12,885 bases of DNA from Peptostreptococcus sp. (GTDB lineage Bacteria; Bacillota; Clostridia; Peptostreptococcales; Peptostreptococcaceae): the NCBI GenBank assembly GCA_020025095.1, contig JAHHSS010000043.1, positions 1 through 12,885 on the forward strand. The letters run 5' to 3'. Under the pieces are notes generated by a model. It had not been told where the DNA came from. It worked only from the letters and a program-made list of their open reading frames with translations, and did no database searches. This document shows positions 1-6,739 of the stretch, one piece after another. A program made the translations under genes and the position numbers. The first letter of the stretch is position 1. Each line of letters starts with the position of its first letter.

Positions 1-115
1 AATCTTCAATCTATTTATCTAAACTGTATATACAATTATTTTATTTTTAGGCATTTAATTTTTATATCATATGTGTATATTAACTAAATCTTTTCCAATA
101 TCTGATTTTTTAATA

Positions 116-170
116 TTAAAAACGAGTTTGTAAAATCGAACAAAATATGTTCTAAATTCTACAAACTCGT
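116..170 (-). terminator. Rho-independent terminator after the alcohol dehydrogenase
   Basis: Perfect 11-bp inverted repeat ACGAGTTTGTA (122-132) / TACAAACTCGT (160-170), with a smaller GAAC/GTTC stem inside its loop. Read on the minus strand it is followed by TTTTT and AT-rich DNA, so it terminates the dehydrogenase transcript about 60 nt past the stop codon. Confidence 0.8.
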
Positions 171-228
171 AAATATGTCTTCGAACTATATTAAAATTAC
201 TTGATTAACAAAATTCACAAAACTATAT

Positions 229-1422
229 TTATAAAGATTCTTTATAAATATTTCTAACAATTTCTCTTGTGGCTTCTACTGGAGCACATCCTAGTAAACC
301 ATCTAAAGAAGGTGTTGTAAATGCTAAATCAGTCAATTTATCTAAATCATTTTCACTAAATCCTTCATCTTTTAAAGTTTGTGTTAAACCTACTGATTTC
401 AACCATTCTCTTGTTAACTCAGCAGCCTTTTCAGCATTTAAATCTTTAGCACCCGCAAATATTGGCTCGAATATTTCTTCTATAGTTTCTTTTTTTGCTT
501 CAAAACACTGTTTTACTACCGCTGGAAGAAGTATACCCAATCCATATCCATGCGTTAAATCAGTTTTTATAGCACTTAGTGGGTGTTCTAACGCATGTGT
601 AAAATGAAGAAGTCCATTATCAAATGATGTTCCTGCTATCATTGATGCATATGACAAGTAATATCTTGCTTCTATATCATTTCCGTCTTTTATCGCTCTT
701 GGAAGATATTCATGCACTAATCTTACAGTTTCTTTAGCACATAAAATACTAAATGGATTTGCTGCTAAACTTGTTGCCGCTTCAAATACATGATTTATTG
801 CATCAACTGATACTGACATAGTCTGGAACTTTGGAAGACTCGTCATAAGAGCTGGATCATCAATTGCATACATAGGATATATACAATCATATGCTATAGC
901 TGGTTTATATTCTTTTTCAGGAATAGATACAACCGCAAACCTATCTACTTCTGTTCCAGTACCATGAGTAAGATTTATAGCTATTACTGGAGCAGCTTCT
1001 TCTGGAACAAATTTTAGTTCATAAAGTTCTGCTGCTGTTTTTTCAGGATACTTTAATAAAATAGCTACTGATTTTGCAGAATCTATAGGACTTCCTCCTC
1101 CGATCCCTATTACAGCCTTTGCTCCTAATTCTTTCCCTAATTTTGTTGCTTCGTCTACATCTAAATGTTGAGGATTAGGAGTTATTTTGTCAAATAAAGC
1201 ATATTCTATATTATTTTTTTCTAAAGCTTTACTAACAACATCCCATGCACCTGTTTTCTTATATGCAGATTTTCCTGTTAATATTACTACCTTGTCCAAA
1301 CCTTTATGAGCAAGCTCTTCAGCTATATCGTTAAATTTTTGTATAGCTCCTGCACCTAAATATGTTGTTGTTTTTACTCTTATTTCCTTTACTTCATTTA
1401 CATTAATGTCTTTTTCCCACAT
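229..1422 (-). CDS. Iron-containing (type III) alcohol dehydrogenase
   Basis: Predicted cytoplasmic NAD(P)H-linked iron alcohol dehydrogenase of 397 aa, probably reducing an aldehyde to an alcohol to regenerate NAD+ in fermentation. The start is the ATG at 1420-1422: GGAGG lies 8 nt upstream, whereas an in-frame ATG 33 nt earlier has no ribosome site. The N-terminal Rossmann-like half carries the NAD-binding loop GIGGGSPIDSAK (about residues 106-117). The C-terminal all-helical half carries the metal ligands D207 and H211 (DAINH), H276 (in HALEHPL) and H291 (in LTHG). The H276-H291 spacing is one residue longer than in E. coli FucO as I recall it, which suggests a subfamily. The gene is single, with its own promoter and terminator and a Rex-like site on the promoter. 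The family call is secure; the substrate (ethanol, butanol or other) is not visible. Confidence 0.93.
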   Translation of the reverse strand: MWEKDINVNEVKEIRVKTTTYLGAGAIQKFNDIAEELAHKGLDKVVILTGKSAYKKTGAWDVVSKALEKNNIEYALFDKITPNPQHLDVDEATKLGKELGAKAVIGIGGGSPIDSAKSVAILLKYPEKTAAELYELKFVPEEAAPVIAINLTHGTGTEVDRFAVVSIPEKEYKPAIAYDCIYPMYAIDDPALMTSLPKFQTMSVSVDAINHVFEAATSLAANPFSILCAKETVRLVHEYLPRAIKDGNDIEARYYLSYASMIAGTSFDNGLLHFTHALEHPLSAIKTDLTHGYGLGILLPAVVKQCFEAKKETIEEIFEPIFAGAKDLNAEKAAELTREWLKSVGLTQTLKDEGFSENDLDKLTDLAFTTPSLDGLLGCAPVEATREIVRNIYKESL

Positions 1423-1467
1423 TTTAAATACCTCCAAAGTAAGCTTATTAAGCATCTTCCAATAAAA

Positions 1468-1481
1468 AATAACTAGTTATT
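1468..1481. repeat. 14-bp perfect palindrome in the adh leader
   Basis: AATAACTAGTTATT is a perfect palindrome about 27-40 nt downstream of the inferred transcription start and 46 nt before the start codon. It could be a second operator half of the same control region or chance in AT-rich DNA. I do not recognise the cognate regulator. Confidence 0.4.
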
Positions 1482-1514
1482 AAATTTATTTCGATTTTCT
1501 TCTTTTCACCTTGT

Positions 1515-1543
1515 ATTATATACCTTTTTTGTTAATTTGTAAA
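1515..1543 (-). promoter_or_regulatory. Promoter of the alcohol dehydrogenase gene
   Basis: On the minus strand TTTACA (1538-1543) and TATAAT (1515-1520) are separated by exactly 17 nt, a near-consensus sigma-A promoter. The transcript would start near 1508, giving an untranslated leader of about 85 nt that contains a 14-bp palindrome at 1468-1481. Confidence 0.7.
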
Positions 1544-1546
1544 CAT
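1529..1546. promoter_or_regulatory. Rex-like redox operator over the -35 box
   Basis: TTGTTAATTTGTAAACAT matches the recognised Rex operator TTGTTAA-N4-TTAACAA at 12 of its 14 defined positions: the left half is perfect and the right half differs at two. It covers the -35 element of the dehydrogenase promoter, where a repressor would block RNA polymerase. Rex senses the NADH/NAD+ ratio and commonly controls fermentative alcohol dehydrogenases in Firmicutes. The match is seen; binding is inferred. Confidence 0.5.
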
Positions 1547-1617
1547 TTACTTTAAAATTTTTTAGGCATTTTCATCTTATTACTTTCATATTTTATTTAT
1601 AATTCTAGTATTTTTTA

Positions 1618-1662
1618 ATAAAAAAAATACTAAAACTGTGTAACTAGACAATTTTAGTATTT
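1618..1662 (-). terminator. Rho-independent terminator after the L,D-transpeptidase
   Basis: Inverted repeat AAATACTAAAA (1625-1635) / TTTTAGTATTT (1652-1662) begins 13 nt beyond the stop codon on the minus strand and is followed by a run of seven T. The stem is AT-rich but perfect over 11 bp. Confidence 0.75.
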
Positions 1663-1675
1663 CTTTATTTATAAA

Positions 1676-3796
1676 TTATTTAATTCTAGCATTACTCTGA
1701 ACAATTACAGGCGTTCCTACTGAAACATTATTATACAAAATTCCTACTGCCTTTAAAGGAGTATTTATGCAACCATGAGAACCAGCATAAAGATATCTAT
1801 TTCCACCATATATTGGTTGCCATGAAGCATCATGTATTCCTATACTTCCATTAAATGGTATCCAATACTTAACTGGTGATGCATATCCTGGCCCCCTCAA
1901 AACTGCATTTCTCATTTTTCCTCTTATTGTAAATATTCCTGGTGGTGTTGCCATTCCCTTGTTTGGATTTCCTGAAACTATCGGAGTAGAAACAATTGCT
2001 TTTCCCTCTTTCCAAACCCACATACTTTGTGTTTTTAAGTCTATTTGGATATATTTATTTCCAAGGTTTACTGCTCCTCTCGGTAGATTTTTCTTTGTGT
2101 AACTTGGAACAAGGTTAAAATATGATTTTCCAGTATAAAGCTTGTTTATCAAATTATTTGTTTCTTTCTCTATATCCACTATTGGATTAAAAGAAGACTT
2201 ATCTATTATTACCTTACCATTTTTAATATAAGCATATACACTTGATTTTCCTTGATTCATGCCAGAAATATCTATTCCCGAAATAAATTTTCTTACCTTA
2301 TTTTTATTAAATTCTAAATTAAAACCGTTATTTGAGTTACATTCAATCATTTTAAGAATAGAATTTCCATCTAATGTCTTTTTCTTTCCTGAAATATTAT
2401 AATTTATCGTTACATTTTCATAAGACATTATTTTGTTAAAAGCATCTTTTGATTTTTTATTTCCCCTATTTACTATAAAATCAGCTATATTTTCTATATA
2501 ATTCCTAAAATTATTTCCACCACTCACTTGAATAATATTTTTAATTGAATTACCATCACTATTCAATCTTTTCATCTGATTATATGTAAATCCTCTGTCT
2601 TCTGATACTAACATAACAGGCCCTGATTCTAAAGATGAAGCTGATTTATTTTTTGAATCTGATTTTATATTTGAGTAATTATTTTCATCTATATACTCAT
2701 TTTCAAGATCCACTTTTTCGTCTACTTTTTTTTCATCTTCCCTTTTTTCTTGCAAAGTTATACTCTTAGCATCTTCACTCGAAACTTTATCATTAGAGCT
2801 TATACTACCGCTATCTCTAACAGCTATTTCCTCATTTGTTATATCCATATTAGCAGAACCTCTACTATTTTCAACAACTTCTTCAGTTATTTTTTTATCA
2901 GCCTTTTCTTCTGGTGCTATATATTCAACGCTTTCGCTATTATTACTAGCTATTATGCCTGCATTTATTAAAACAGAATCTATAAGCTTAGATGGTTTTA
3001 AGCTTCCATCATCTGCTATATATACTGTGCTAAAATTTTTATAAAATTTATCTATAAGATTTAGGTTTGTTTCTTGCCTATTTTCTCCTGAAATACGCTC
3101 TACTACTTCAGAAATATTTTCAAATTCGGATGGCAAACTAGAAGTTCCACCTATCAAATATGTTTGCTTTATATCTAACTTTTTAATATTTGCTTCAATA
3201 TCTGATACCTTATTTTTATCTGCAAAAATTATTGGATAGTTATTTTTTGCAGCTATCGAACCAGCGCCCGCCGCATCAGCAAGCCCCTTTATTCCATTTA
3301 CTATAAAAGCACTATTTATACCTTCTTTTGAAAAATCCTTCAACCTATTAGCTATGTTTATAGAAGTTTCCACTCTGCTACTTCCAGATATTCTTTCTAT
3401 ATCGTAGCCTCTAGCCTTTAATTGTTCTTCTATCAATTTTGAAATAGAACTATAGCCACCAATTATAAGTACTCTTTTTGAATTTAACCTTTTTATTTCT
3501 TCTTTTGTTTCCCATTTTAAACTATCGCTATCTGTAAGCAAAACAGGTGCTTTTAACTTATTAGCAAGTGGTGCAACTGAAAGAGAATCTGCAACAGCTT
3601 GTGAATTAACAAGGATAACATTTTCAGAACCACTTTCCCATCCATTTCTTGAAATACTTATAGCCGTAGAAAATCTATCACGCCCACTTATATCTCTAAT
3701 TATAGAAGCATCAGCATAACTAGCTATACACATCGCTGTAGTTAATATAGCTGACAATGACATAAGCATCATCGATTTTTTCATAAATTTATTCAT
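1676..3796 (-). CDS. Secreted CWB2-repeat L,D-transpeptidase (YkuD), Cwp22-like
   Basis: Exported cell-wall enzyme of 706 aa that should form 3-3 peptidoglycan cross-links. The start is the ATG at 3794-3796, behind GGAGG with 7-nt spacing; an ATG 66 nt earlier lies at or before the promoter. Order of parts: signal peptide (lysines, then a hydrophobic core to about residue 27), CWB2 repeats at about 35-128 and 135-223 (each opening with ISGxxR), a third CWB2 repeat at about 235-286 resuming at 391-430, a putative YkuD-associated peptidoglycan-binding (PG4-like) domain at about 450-565, and a YkuD domain at about 578-700. The catalytic motif is H655...SHGCIN with nucleophile C676. The architecture resembles C. 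difficile Cwp22, whose CWB2 modules anchor proteins to the wall. Odd feature: about 104 acidic, Ser/Asn/Lys-rich residues (287-390) split the third CWB2 repeat. Confidence 0.9.
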   Translation of the reverse strand: MNKFMKKSMMLMSLSAILTTAMCIASYADASIIRDISGRDRFSTAISISRNGWESGSENVILVNSQAVADSLSVAPLANKLKAPVLLTDSDSLKWETKEEIKRLNSKRVLIIGGYSSISKLIEEQLKARGYDIERISGSSRVETSINIANRLKDFSKEGINSAFIVNGIKGLADAAGAGSIAAKNNYPIIFADKNKVSDIEANIKKLDIKQTYLIGGTSSLPSEFENISEVVERISGENRQETNLNLIDKFYKNFSTVYIADDGSLKPSKLIDSVLINAGIIASNNSESVEYIAPEEKADKKITEEVVENSRGSANMDITNEEIAVRDSGSISSNDKVSSEDAKSITLQEKREDEKKVDEKVDLENEYIDENNYSNIKSDSKNKSASSLESGPVMLVSEDRGFTYNQMKRLNSDGNSIKNIIQVSGGNNFRNYIENIADFIVNRGNKKSKDAFNKIMSYENVTINYNISGKKKTLDGNSILKMIECNSNNGFNLEFNKNKVRKFISGIDISGMNQGKSSVYAYIKNGKVIIDKSSFNPIVDIEKETNNLINKLYTGKSYFNLVPSYTKKNLPRGAVNLGNKYIQIDLKTQSMWVWKEGKAIVSTPIVSGNPNKGMATPPGIFTIRGKMRNAVLRGPGYASPVKYWIPFNGSIGIHDASWQPIYGGNRYLYAGSHGCINTPLKAVGILYNNVSVGTPVIVQSNARIK

Positions 3797-3829
3797 AATA
3801 ATTCCTCCAAAGTATTTTTCTATACCTTC

Positions 3830-3859
3830 AGTATATCTAATAATAAGCTTTTCTTTCAA
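3830..3859 (-). promoter_or_regulatory. Promoter of the L,D-transpeptidase gene
   Basis: On the minus strand TTGAAA (3854-3859) and TATACT (3830-3835) are spaced by 18 nt. The promoter overlaps the extended reading frame upstream of the chosen start codon at 3796, which supports that shorter start. The leader would be about 27 nt. Confidence 0.55.
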
Positions 3860-3902
3860 CATCTTATTGGTGACAATATTTACATAAAACTTAATAAGAA
3901 AG

Positions 3903-3937
3903 TAACATTTTGTTATTATCTTTAATCAAAAATTGAT
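3903..3937. repeat. Two phased 13-bp inverted repeats upstream of the transpeptidase promoter
   Basis: TAACA-TTT-TGTTA (3903-3915) and ATCAA-AAA-TTGAT (3925-3937) are both perfect 5-3-5 inverted repeats with centres 22 bp apart, about two helical turns. They lie roughly 45-75 bp upstream of the -35 box, where an activator could bind. No regulator is assigned; in AT-rich DNA chance remains possible. Confidence 0.35.
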
Positions 3938-4138
3938 ACTACTATCTATTTTTAGTTTTAAAAAAATTTTAACAACTTATATTGCATTAGCTTTATTAAT
4001 TTTCCCCAAAGTGGTAAATAATATAAATTTATTTTAAAATTACCATATGTATTCAAAAAATTAATTTTCGTAACACCTTTTTTATTAAAATAAAACAAAT
4101 CGTTAACAATTCTATAAATAGTAATTAAATAATTTTTA

Positions 4139-4147
4139 TGGTAGAAT
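4139..4147 (+). promoter_or_regulatory. Extended -10 promoter of the thyA-folA operon
   Basis: TG at 4139-4140, one base, then TAGAAT (4142-4147) forms an extended -10 element. No convincing -35 box lies 16-18 nt upstream, as is usual for extended -10 promoters. Transcription would begin about 30 nt before the thyA start codon. Confidence 0.45.
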
Positions 4148-4186
4148 AGACATGTTAATAAAAAACAAAACTTTTAGGAGGTTATC

Positions 4187-5020
4187 ATGACTATTGCTGA
4201 TAAAAATTTTAAAAAGCTATGTTTAGACATACTAAATAGTGGAAACAACACTTTAGGAGAAAAAGTTAGACCTAAATATGCAGATGGGACTCCTTCTCAT
4301 ACTTATTTCATTAATCAAGTATTTGAAAGGTATGATTTATCGAAAGGAGAGCTTCCTATCCTTACTCTTAGACAAACTGCTTGGAAATCTGGAATTAAAG
4401 AAATTCTTTGGATTTATCAAGATCAAAGTAATGATTTAGACCTTTTGAAAGACAAATACTCCATTACATGGTGGGATGAATGGGATATTGGAAACAGAAC
4501 TATCGGGCAGAGATATGGTGCAACTGTGAAAAAATACAATTTGATGAACAAACTTCTTGATGGGCTTAAAAATCAACCTTATGGCAGAAGACATATTATA
4601 AATCTGTATCAAGAAGCAGATCTTAATTCTAGTAAGGGACTTCACCCTTGTGCGATGGAAACGCAATGGAGTGTTAGAGATGGTTATCTTGATATGACAC
4701 TTATTCAACGTTCTTCTGACGTTCCCGTTGCTAATGCAATAAATAAAATACAATATGTTGCGCTATTAATGATGGTTGCAAGGCATGTTGGCTTAGAAGC
4801 TGGTGTATTCTGTCACTATGTTAATAATGCCCACATATATGATAGGCATATAGAGCAAGTTAAAGAACTTATAAGCAGAGATTCTCAAGAAGATAGCGAT
4901 AAAATAAGACTTGTTCTCAACCCAGATAAAACAGATTTTTATGATTTTACAATAGATGATTTTAAGATGGAAAATTACAATCCAATAAAACCAAACTTAA
5001 AATTTGAACTTGCTATATAA
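4187..5020 (+). CDS. thyA: Thymidylate synthase ThyA
   Basis: Cytoplasmic enzyme of 277 aa converting dUMP and methylenetetrahydrofolate to dTMP and dihydrofolate. The start ATG follows AGGAGG by 6 nt. Landmarks: E72 (KEILW), the arginine pair R134-R135 that binds phosphate, nucleophile C155 in LHPCAMETQ, QRSSD (174-178), N186, and H216/Y218 (HIY). All sit nine to fourteen positions beyond their E. coli equivalents. The C-terminal DFYDFTIDDFK resembles B. subtilis ThyA (the phi3T-like type), as I recall it. The segment usually written GxPFN reads ANAIN here: the glycine, proline and phenylalanine are replaced while the dUMP-contacting asparagine is kept, so this is a divergent but probably active ThyA. 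It is followed 23 nt later by folA, which recycles its dihydrofolate product. Confidence 0.95.
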   Translation: MTIADKNFKKLCLDILNSGNNTLGEKVRPKYADGTPSHTYFINQVFERYDLSKGELPILTLRQTAWKSGIKEILWIYQDQSNDLDLLKDKYSITWWDEWDIGNRTIGQRYGATVKKYNLMNKLLDGLKNQPYGRRHIINLYQEADLNSSKGLHPCAMETQWSVRDGYLDMTLIQRSSDVPVANAINKIQYVALLMMVARHVGLEAGVFCHYVNNAHIYDRHIEQVKELISRDSQEDSDKIRLVLNPDKTDFYDFTIDDFKMENYNPIKPNLKFELAI

Positions 5021-5043
5021 TTATTTTTTAAACGAGGTGATAT

Positions 5044-5547
5044 ATGTACAATAATATATATATGATAGTTGCAATGACAGAAAAAACTAATGCTATTGGC
5101 TTTGATGGAGATATGTTGTATCATTTAAAAGATGATTTAAAATATTTTAAAGAAACAACTTTAAACAATACCATAGTTTGTGGAAGTAAAACATATTTTA
5201 GCTTTCCAAAAAGACCTCTTCCAAATAGAAAGAATATTGTCCTGACTAGAAGTAAAAAAAAATTCGAAGGTGCTTTTACACTTAATTCTAAGGAAGATGT
5301 ACTAAAATATGCTGAAAATAATCCCGATGAAAAAATATTTATTTGTGGTGGGGATAATGTTTATTCTCAGTTTATGGATTATTCTTCAAAACTCTTTGTC
5401 ACAACTATAGAAGAAAAAGATATTGTTTCCGCAGATAGTTTTTTCCCTAGTATAAATGAGAACTCTTGGAAACTAGTTCGTGCTTCAGAATTTATTTATC
5501 CTGAAAATGCTCCTCGATACCGTTTCCTTGTGTATGATAGAATTTAA
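5044..5547 (+). CDS. folA: Dihydrofolate reductase
   Basis: Cytoplasmic NADPH-dependent enzyme of 167 aa reducing the dihydrofolate made by ThyA to tetrahydrofolate. The ATG follows a GAGGTG ribosome site by 4 nt, and the gene lies 23 nt after thyA, so the two are one operon. Conserved features: AIGFDGDMLYHL (residues 17-28), the acid D31 (equivalent to E. coli D27), TIVCGSKTY (43-51) around the cofactor site, PLPNR with R62 (equivalent to R57), and the glycine pair G102-G103 in IFICGGDNVY. Unusual: the near-invariant PW of the substrate loop (P21-W22 in E. coli) reads LY (L25-Y26), and GR at the cofactor loop reads GS. Such changes are known to affect folate and trimethoprim handling in other enzymes; here that is inference only. 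Confidence 0.92.
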   Translation: MYNNIYMIVAMTEKTNAIGFDGDMLYHLKDDLKYFKETTLNNTIVCGSKTYFSFPKRPLPNRKNIVLTRSKKKFEGAFTLNSKEDVLKYAENNPDEKIFICGGDNVYSQFMDYSSKLFVTTIEEKDIVSADSFFPSINENSWKLVRASEFIYPENAPRYRFLVYDRI

Positions 5548-5564
5548 TAATATATTATAAAATA

Positions 5565-5610
5565 AACAAGCAGAAATTTTACAAAATATCTTGTAAGGTT
5601 TCTGCTTGTT
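5565..5610. terminator. 20-bp hairpin terminator between convergent folA and crp-like genes
   Basis: Arms 5565-5584 and 5591-5610 pair over 20 bp (two G-T wobbles, six-base loop AATATC). The hairpin starts 17 nt after the folA stop and lies about 80 nt after the stop of the opposing regulator gene. The minus-strand side continues TATTTTATAA, a reasonable T tract. The plus-strand side continues CTATTG and is weaker. It probably serves both transcripts. Confidence 0.75.
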
Positions 5611-5692
5611 CTATTGAAAGAATATATGTGTATTTACATTTTAATAATGGCCATAAAAAATATAGATATATCTGTAAACAAAATCAAAAACC

Positions 5693-6349
5693 TTATAATA
5701 GTGACTGAAGGTACTCTTTATCTAGAACTTTTATCTTCTTTTTTTCCAATTGAATTATACCATTTGAGTCTAAAAATTTTAGTTCTTGGTTTAAACTGCT
5801 TCTATTCACATGAAGAATATCTGCTAACACTTCCTGAGAATTTGGTATTTCTATTATATTATCTGGATTTTTAATATGTAACAACCAAAAACTCAACCTA
5901 TCTAGAACTCTTCTGTACTGAGTACATCTTATTATTAATTTGCTATAACAACAGTACTCAGCAACGAATCTTAAAATATTATGAAGAAATACTTGGTCAT
6001 TATCTATAATTGGGATAAGATCTTTAACCTTCAGCCATACCACTTTGGTTTTTTTTAACGCATAGGTGTTTGAAAAATTCTTTTTTATCCCCCCATATAC
6101 TAAATAAAAAGGGAATGCATCTCCTCCAAAATAGTACGATGAATTTAATTCTTTTCCTTCTGATGTATATTCAGTAGATTTTAAAGCTCCTGTGAGTATA
6201 ATGCACACAGATTCAATAGGTTCTCCCTCACTTGATACAAGTTCGTTTGCTTTATATGACTTTTCTTCTTTAGGCATATTTTCTATAGCCATTTTAGACT
6301 CTTCTGATATTCCTTCAAATATCATTCTATTCCAAAATAAATCATTCAT
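5693..6349 (-). CDS. Crp/Fnr-family transcriptional regulator
   Basis: DNA-binding regulator of 218 aa. The start is the ATG at 6347-6349, 6 nt after AGAGGTG; a GTG three codons earlier lies inside that ribosome site and is less likely. Residues about 14-110 form the cyclic-nucleotide-binding-type beta barrel, 117-152 the dimerisation helix and 160-215 the winged helix-turn-helix, with a recognition helix near VNRSSLNQELKFLD (181-194). The glutamate/arginine pair that binds cAMP in E. coli CRP is not recognisable (YYFGGDAFPF at 72-81), and there is no N-terminal cysteine cluster as in FNR, so neither cAMP nor an iron-sulfur cluster is indicated as effector. C133-C134 form an adjacent pair in the dimer helix. 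The gene is monocistronic. An inverted repeat of Crp geometry overlaps its -10 element, suggesting autoregulation. Other targets are unknown. Confidence 0.85.
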   Translation of the reverse strand: MNDLFWNRMIFEGISEESKMAIENMPKEEKSYKANELVSSEGEPIESVCIILTGALKSTEYTSEGKELNSSYYFGGDAFPFYLVYGGIKKNFSNTYALKKTKVVWLKVKDLIPIIDNDQVFLHNILRFVAEYCCYSKLIIRCTQYRRVLDRLSFWLLHIKNPDNIIEIPNSQEVLADILHVNRSSLNQELKFLDSNGIIQLEKKKIKVLDKEYLQSLL

Positions 6350-6402
6350 ACAAATCACCTCTTTTCCATCTTACACATCATTTTCATTTATATATTAACG
6401 AT

Positions 6403-6411
6403 ATTATAACA
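6403..6411 (-). promoter_or_regulatory. Extended -10 promoter of the Crp/Fnr-family gene
   Basis: On the minus strand TG, one base, TATAAT (TATAAT at 6403-6408, TG at 6410-6411) is a perfect extended -10. No clear -35 was found. The leader would be about 45 nt. Confidence 0.5.
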
Positions 6412-6423
6412 TGCATTAATGTT
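6408..6423. promoter_or_regulatory. Candidate Crp-geometry operator (autoregulation)
   Basis: AACAT-N6-ATGTT is a perfect 16-bp inverted repeat with the 5-6-5 layout of Crp-family sites. It overlaps the extended -10 of the regulator's own promoter, where binding would repress. The half-sites differ from the classical TGTGA and TTGAT sequences, so assignment rests on geometry and position. Confidence 0.35.
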
Positions 6424-6612
6424 TAGAACTTATTGCTTTTTTAACTATTGAATATATACTAATTATATAATGAACTCTTATTTACGATTTACTTACTTTT
6501 ATACTTTAAATTGTATTCTTTTCATTATTTTAAAAATTTTACTATGATATTTTTCCACTTAAATAACATTTTTGAACTTGAAAATATTTTCGTTTTAATC
6601 TTTTCTACAATT

Positions 6613-6660
6613 TAAAAGAAAAAATGATACAGCTATAGCTACTTACTATAAACTGTATCA
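6613..6660 (-). terminator. Rho-independent terminator of the reductase/YkvI operon
   Basis: TGATACAG (6625-6632) pairs with CTGTATCA (6653-6660), and an inner TATAG/CTATA stem extends it. Read on the minus strand the hairpin is followed by TTTTTTCTTTT. It lies 80 nt past the transporter stop codon and ends the four-gene operon. Confidence 0.8.
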
Positions 6661-6739
6661 CATTTTAAAATATCTAGCTTATTTTTACTACTTTATCATA
6701 TAAAAATCGTTTTTTAAGATATATTTTTAACAAGTTTTT

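Larger units (their letters stand above)
3797..4186. other. Divergent intergenic region between the transpeptidase and thyA
   Basis: This 390-bp stretch is very AT-rich and contains no supportable gene. It holds the transpeptidase promoter (3830-3859), two phased inverted repeats (3903-3937) and the thyA extended -10 (4139-4147). The part between about 3940 and 4130 shows only short AT palindromes such as 4057-4068, to which I assign no role. Confidence 0.7.
6350..6739. other. Intergenic region between the Crp/Fnr-type gene and the YkvI-type gene
   Basis: This 390-bp AT-rich stretch has no supportable gene. It contains the regulator's promoter and candidate operator (6403-6423) and the terminator of the reductase operon (6613-6660). 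Nothing recognisable was seen in 6424-6610 or 6661-6739. Confidence 0.7.

Noticed and set aside
2750..2971. 73-aa plus-strand ORF inside the transpeptidase gene
   Set aside because: It lies opposite the low-complexity insert and has no family resemblance; it is a by-product of AT-rich coding DNA.
4057..4068. AAAATTAATTTT palindrome
   Set aside because: Pure A/T palindromes of this size are expected by chance in this intergenic composition and nothing else supports a role.
4436..4753. 105-aa minus-strand ORF inside thyA
   Set aside because: Antisense to a well-conserved gene, with no ribosome site or family pattern.
5614..5874. 86-aa plus-strand ORF after folA
   Set aside because: It overlaps the 3' end of the Crp/Fnr-type gene antisense, starts just after the terminator hairpin and has no recognisable domain.
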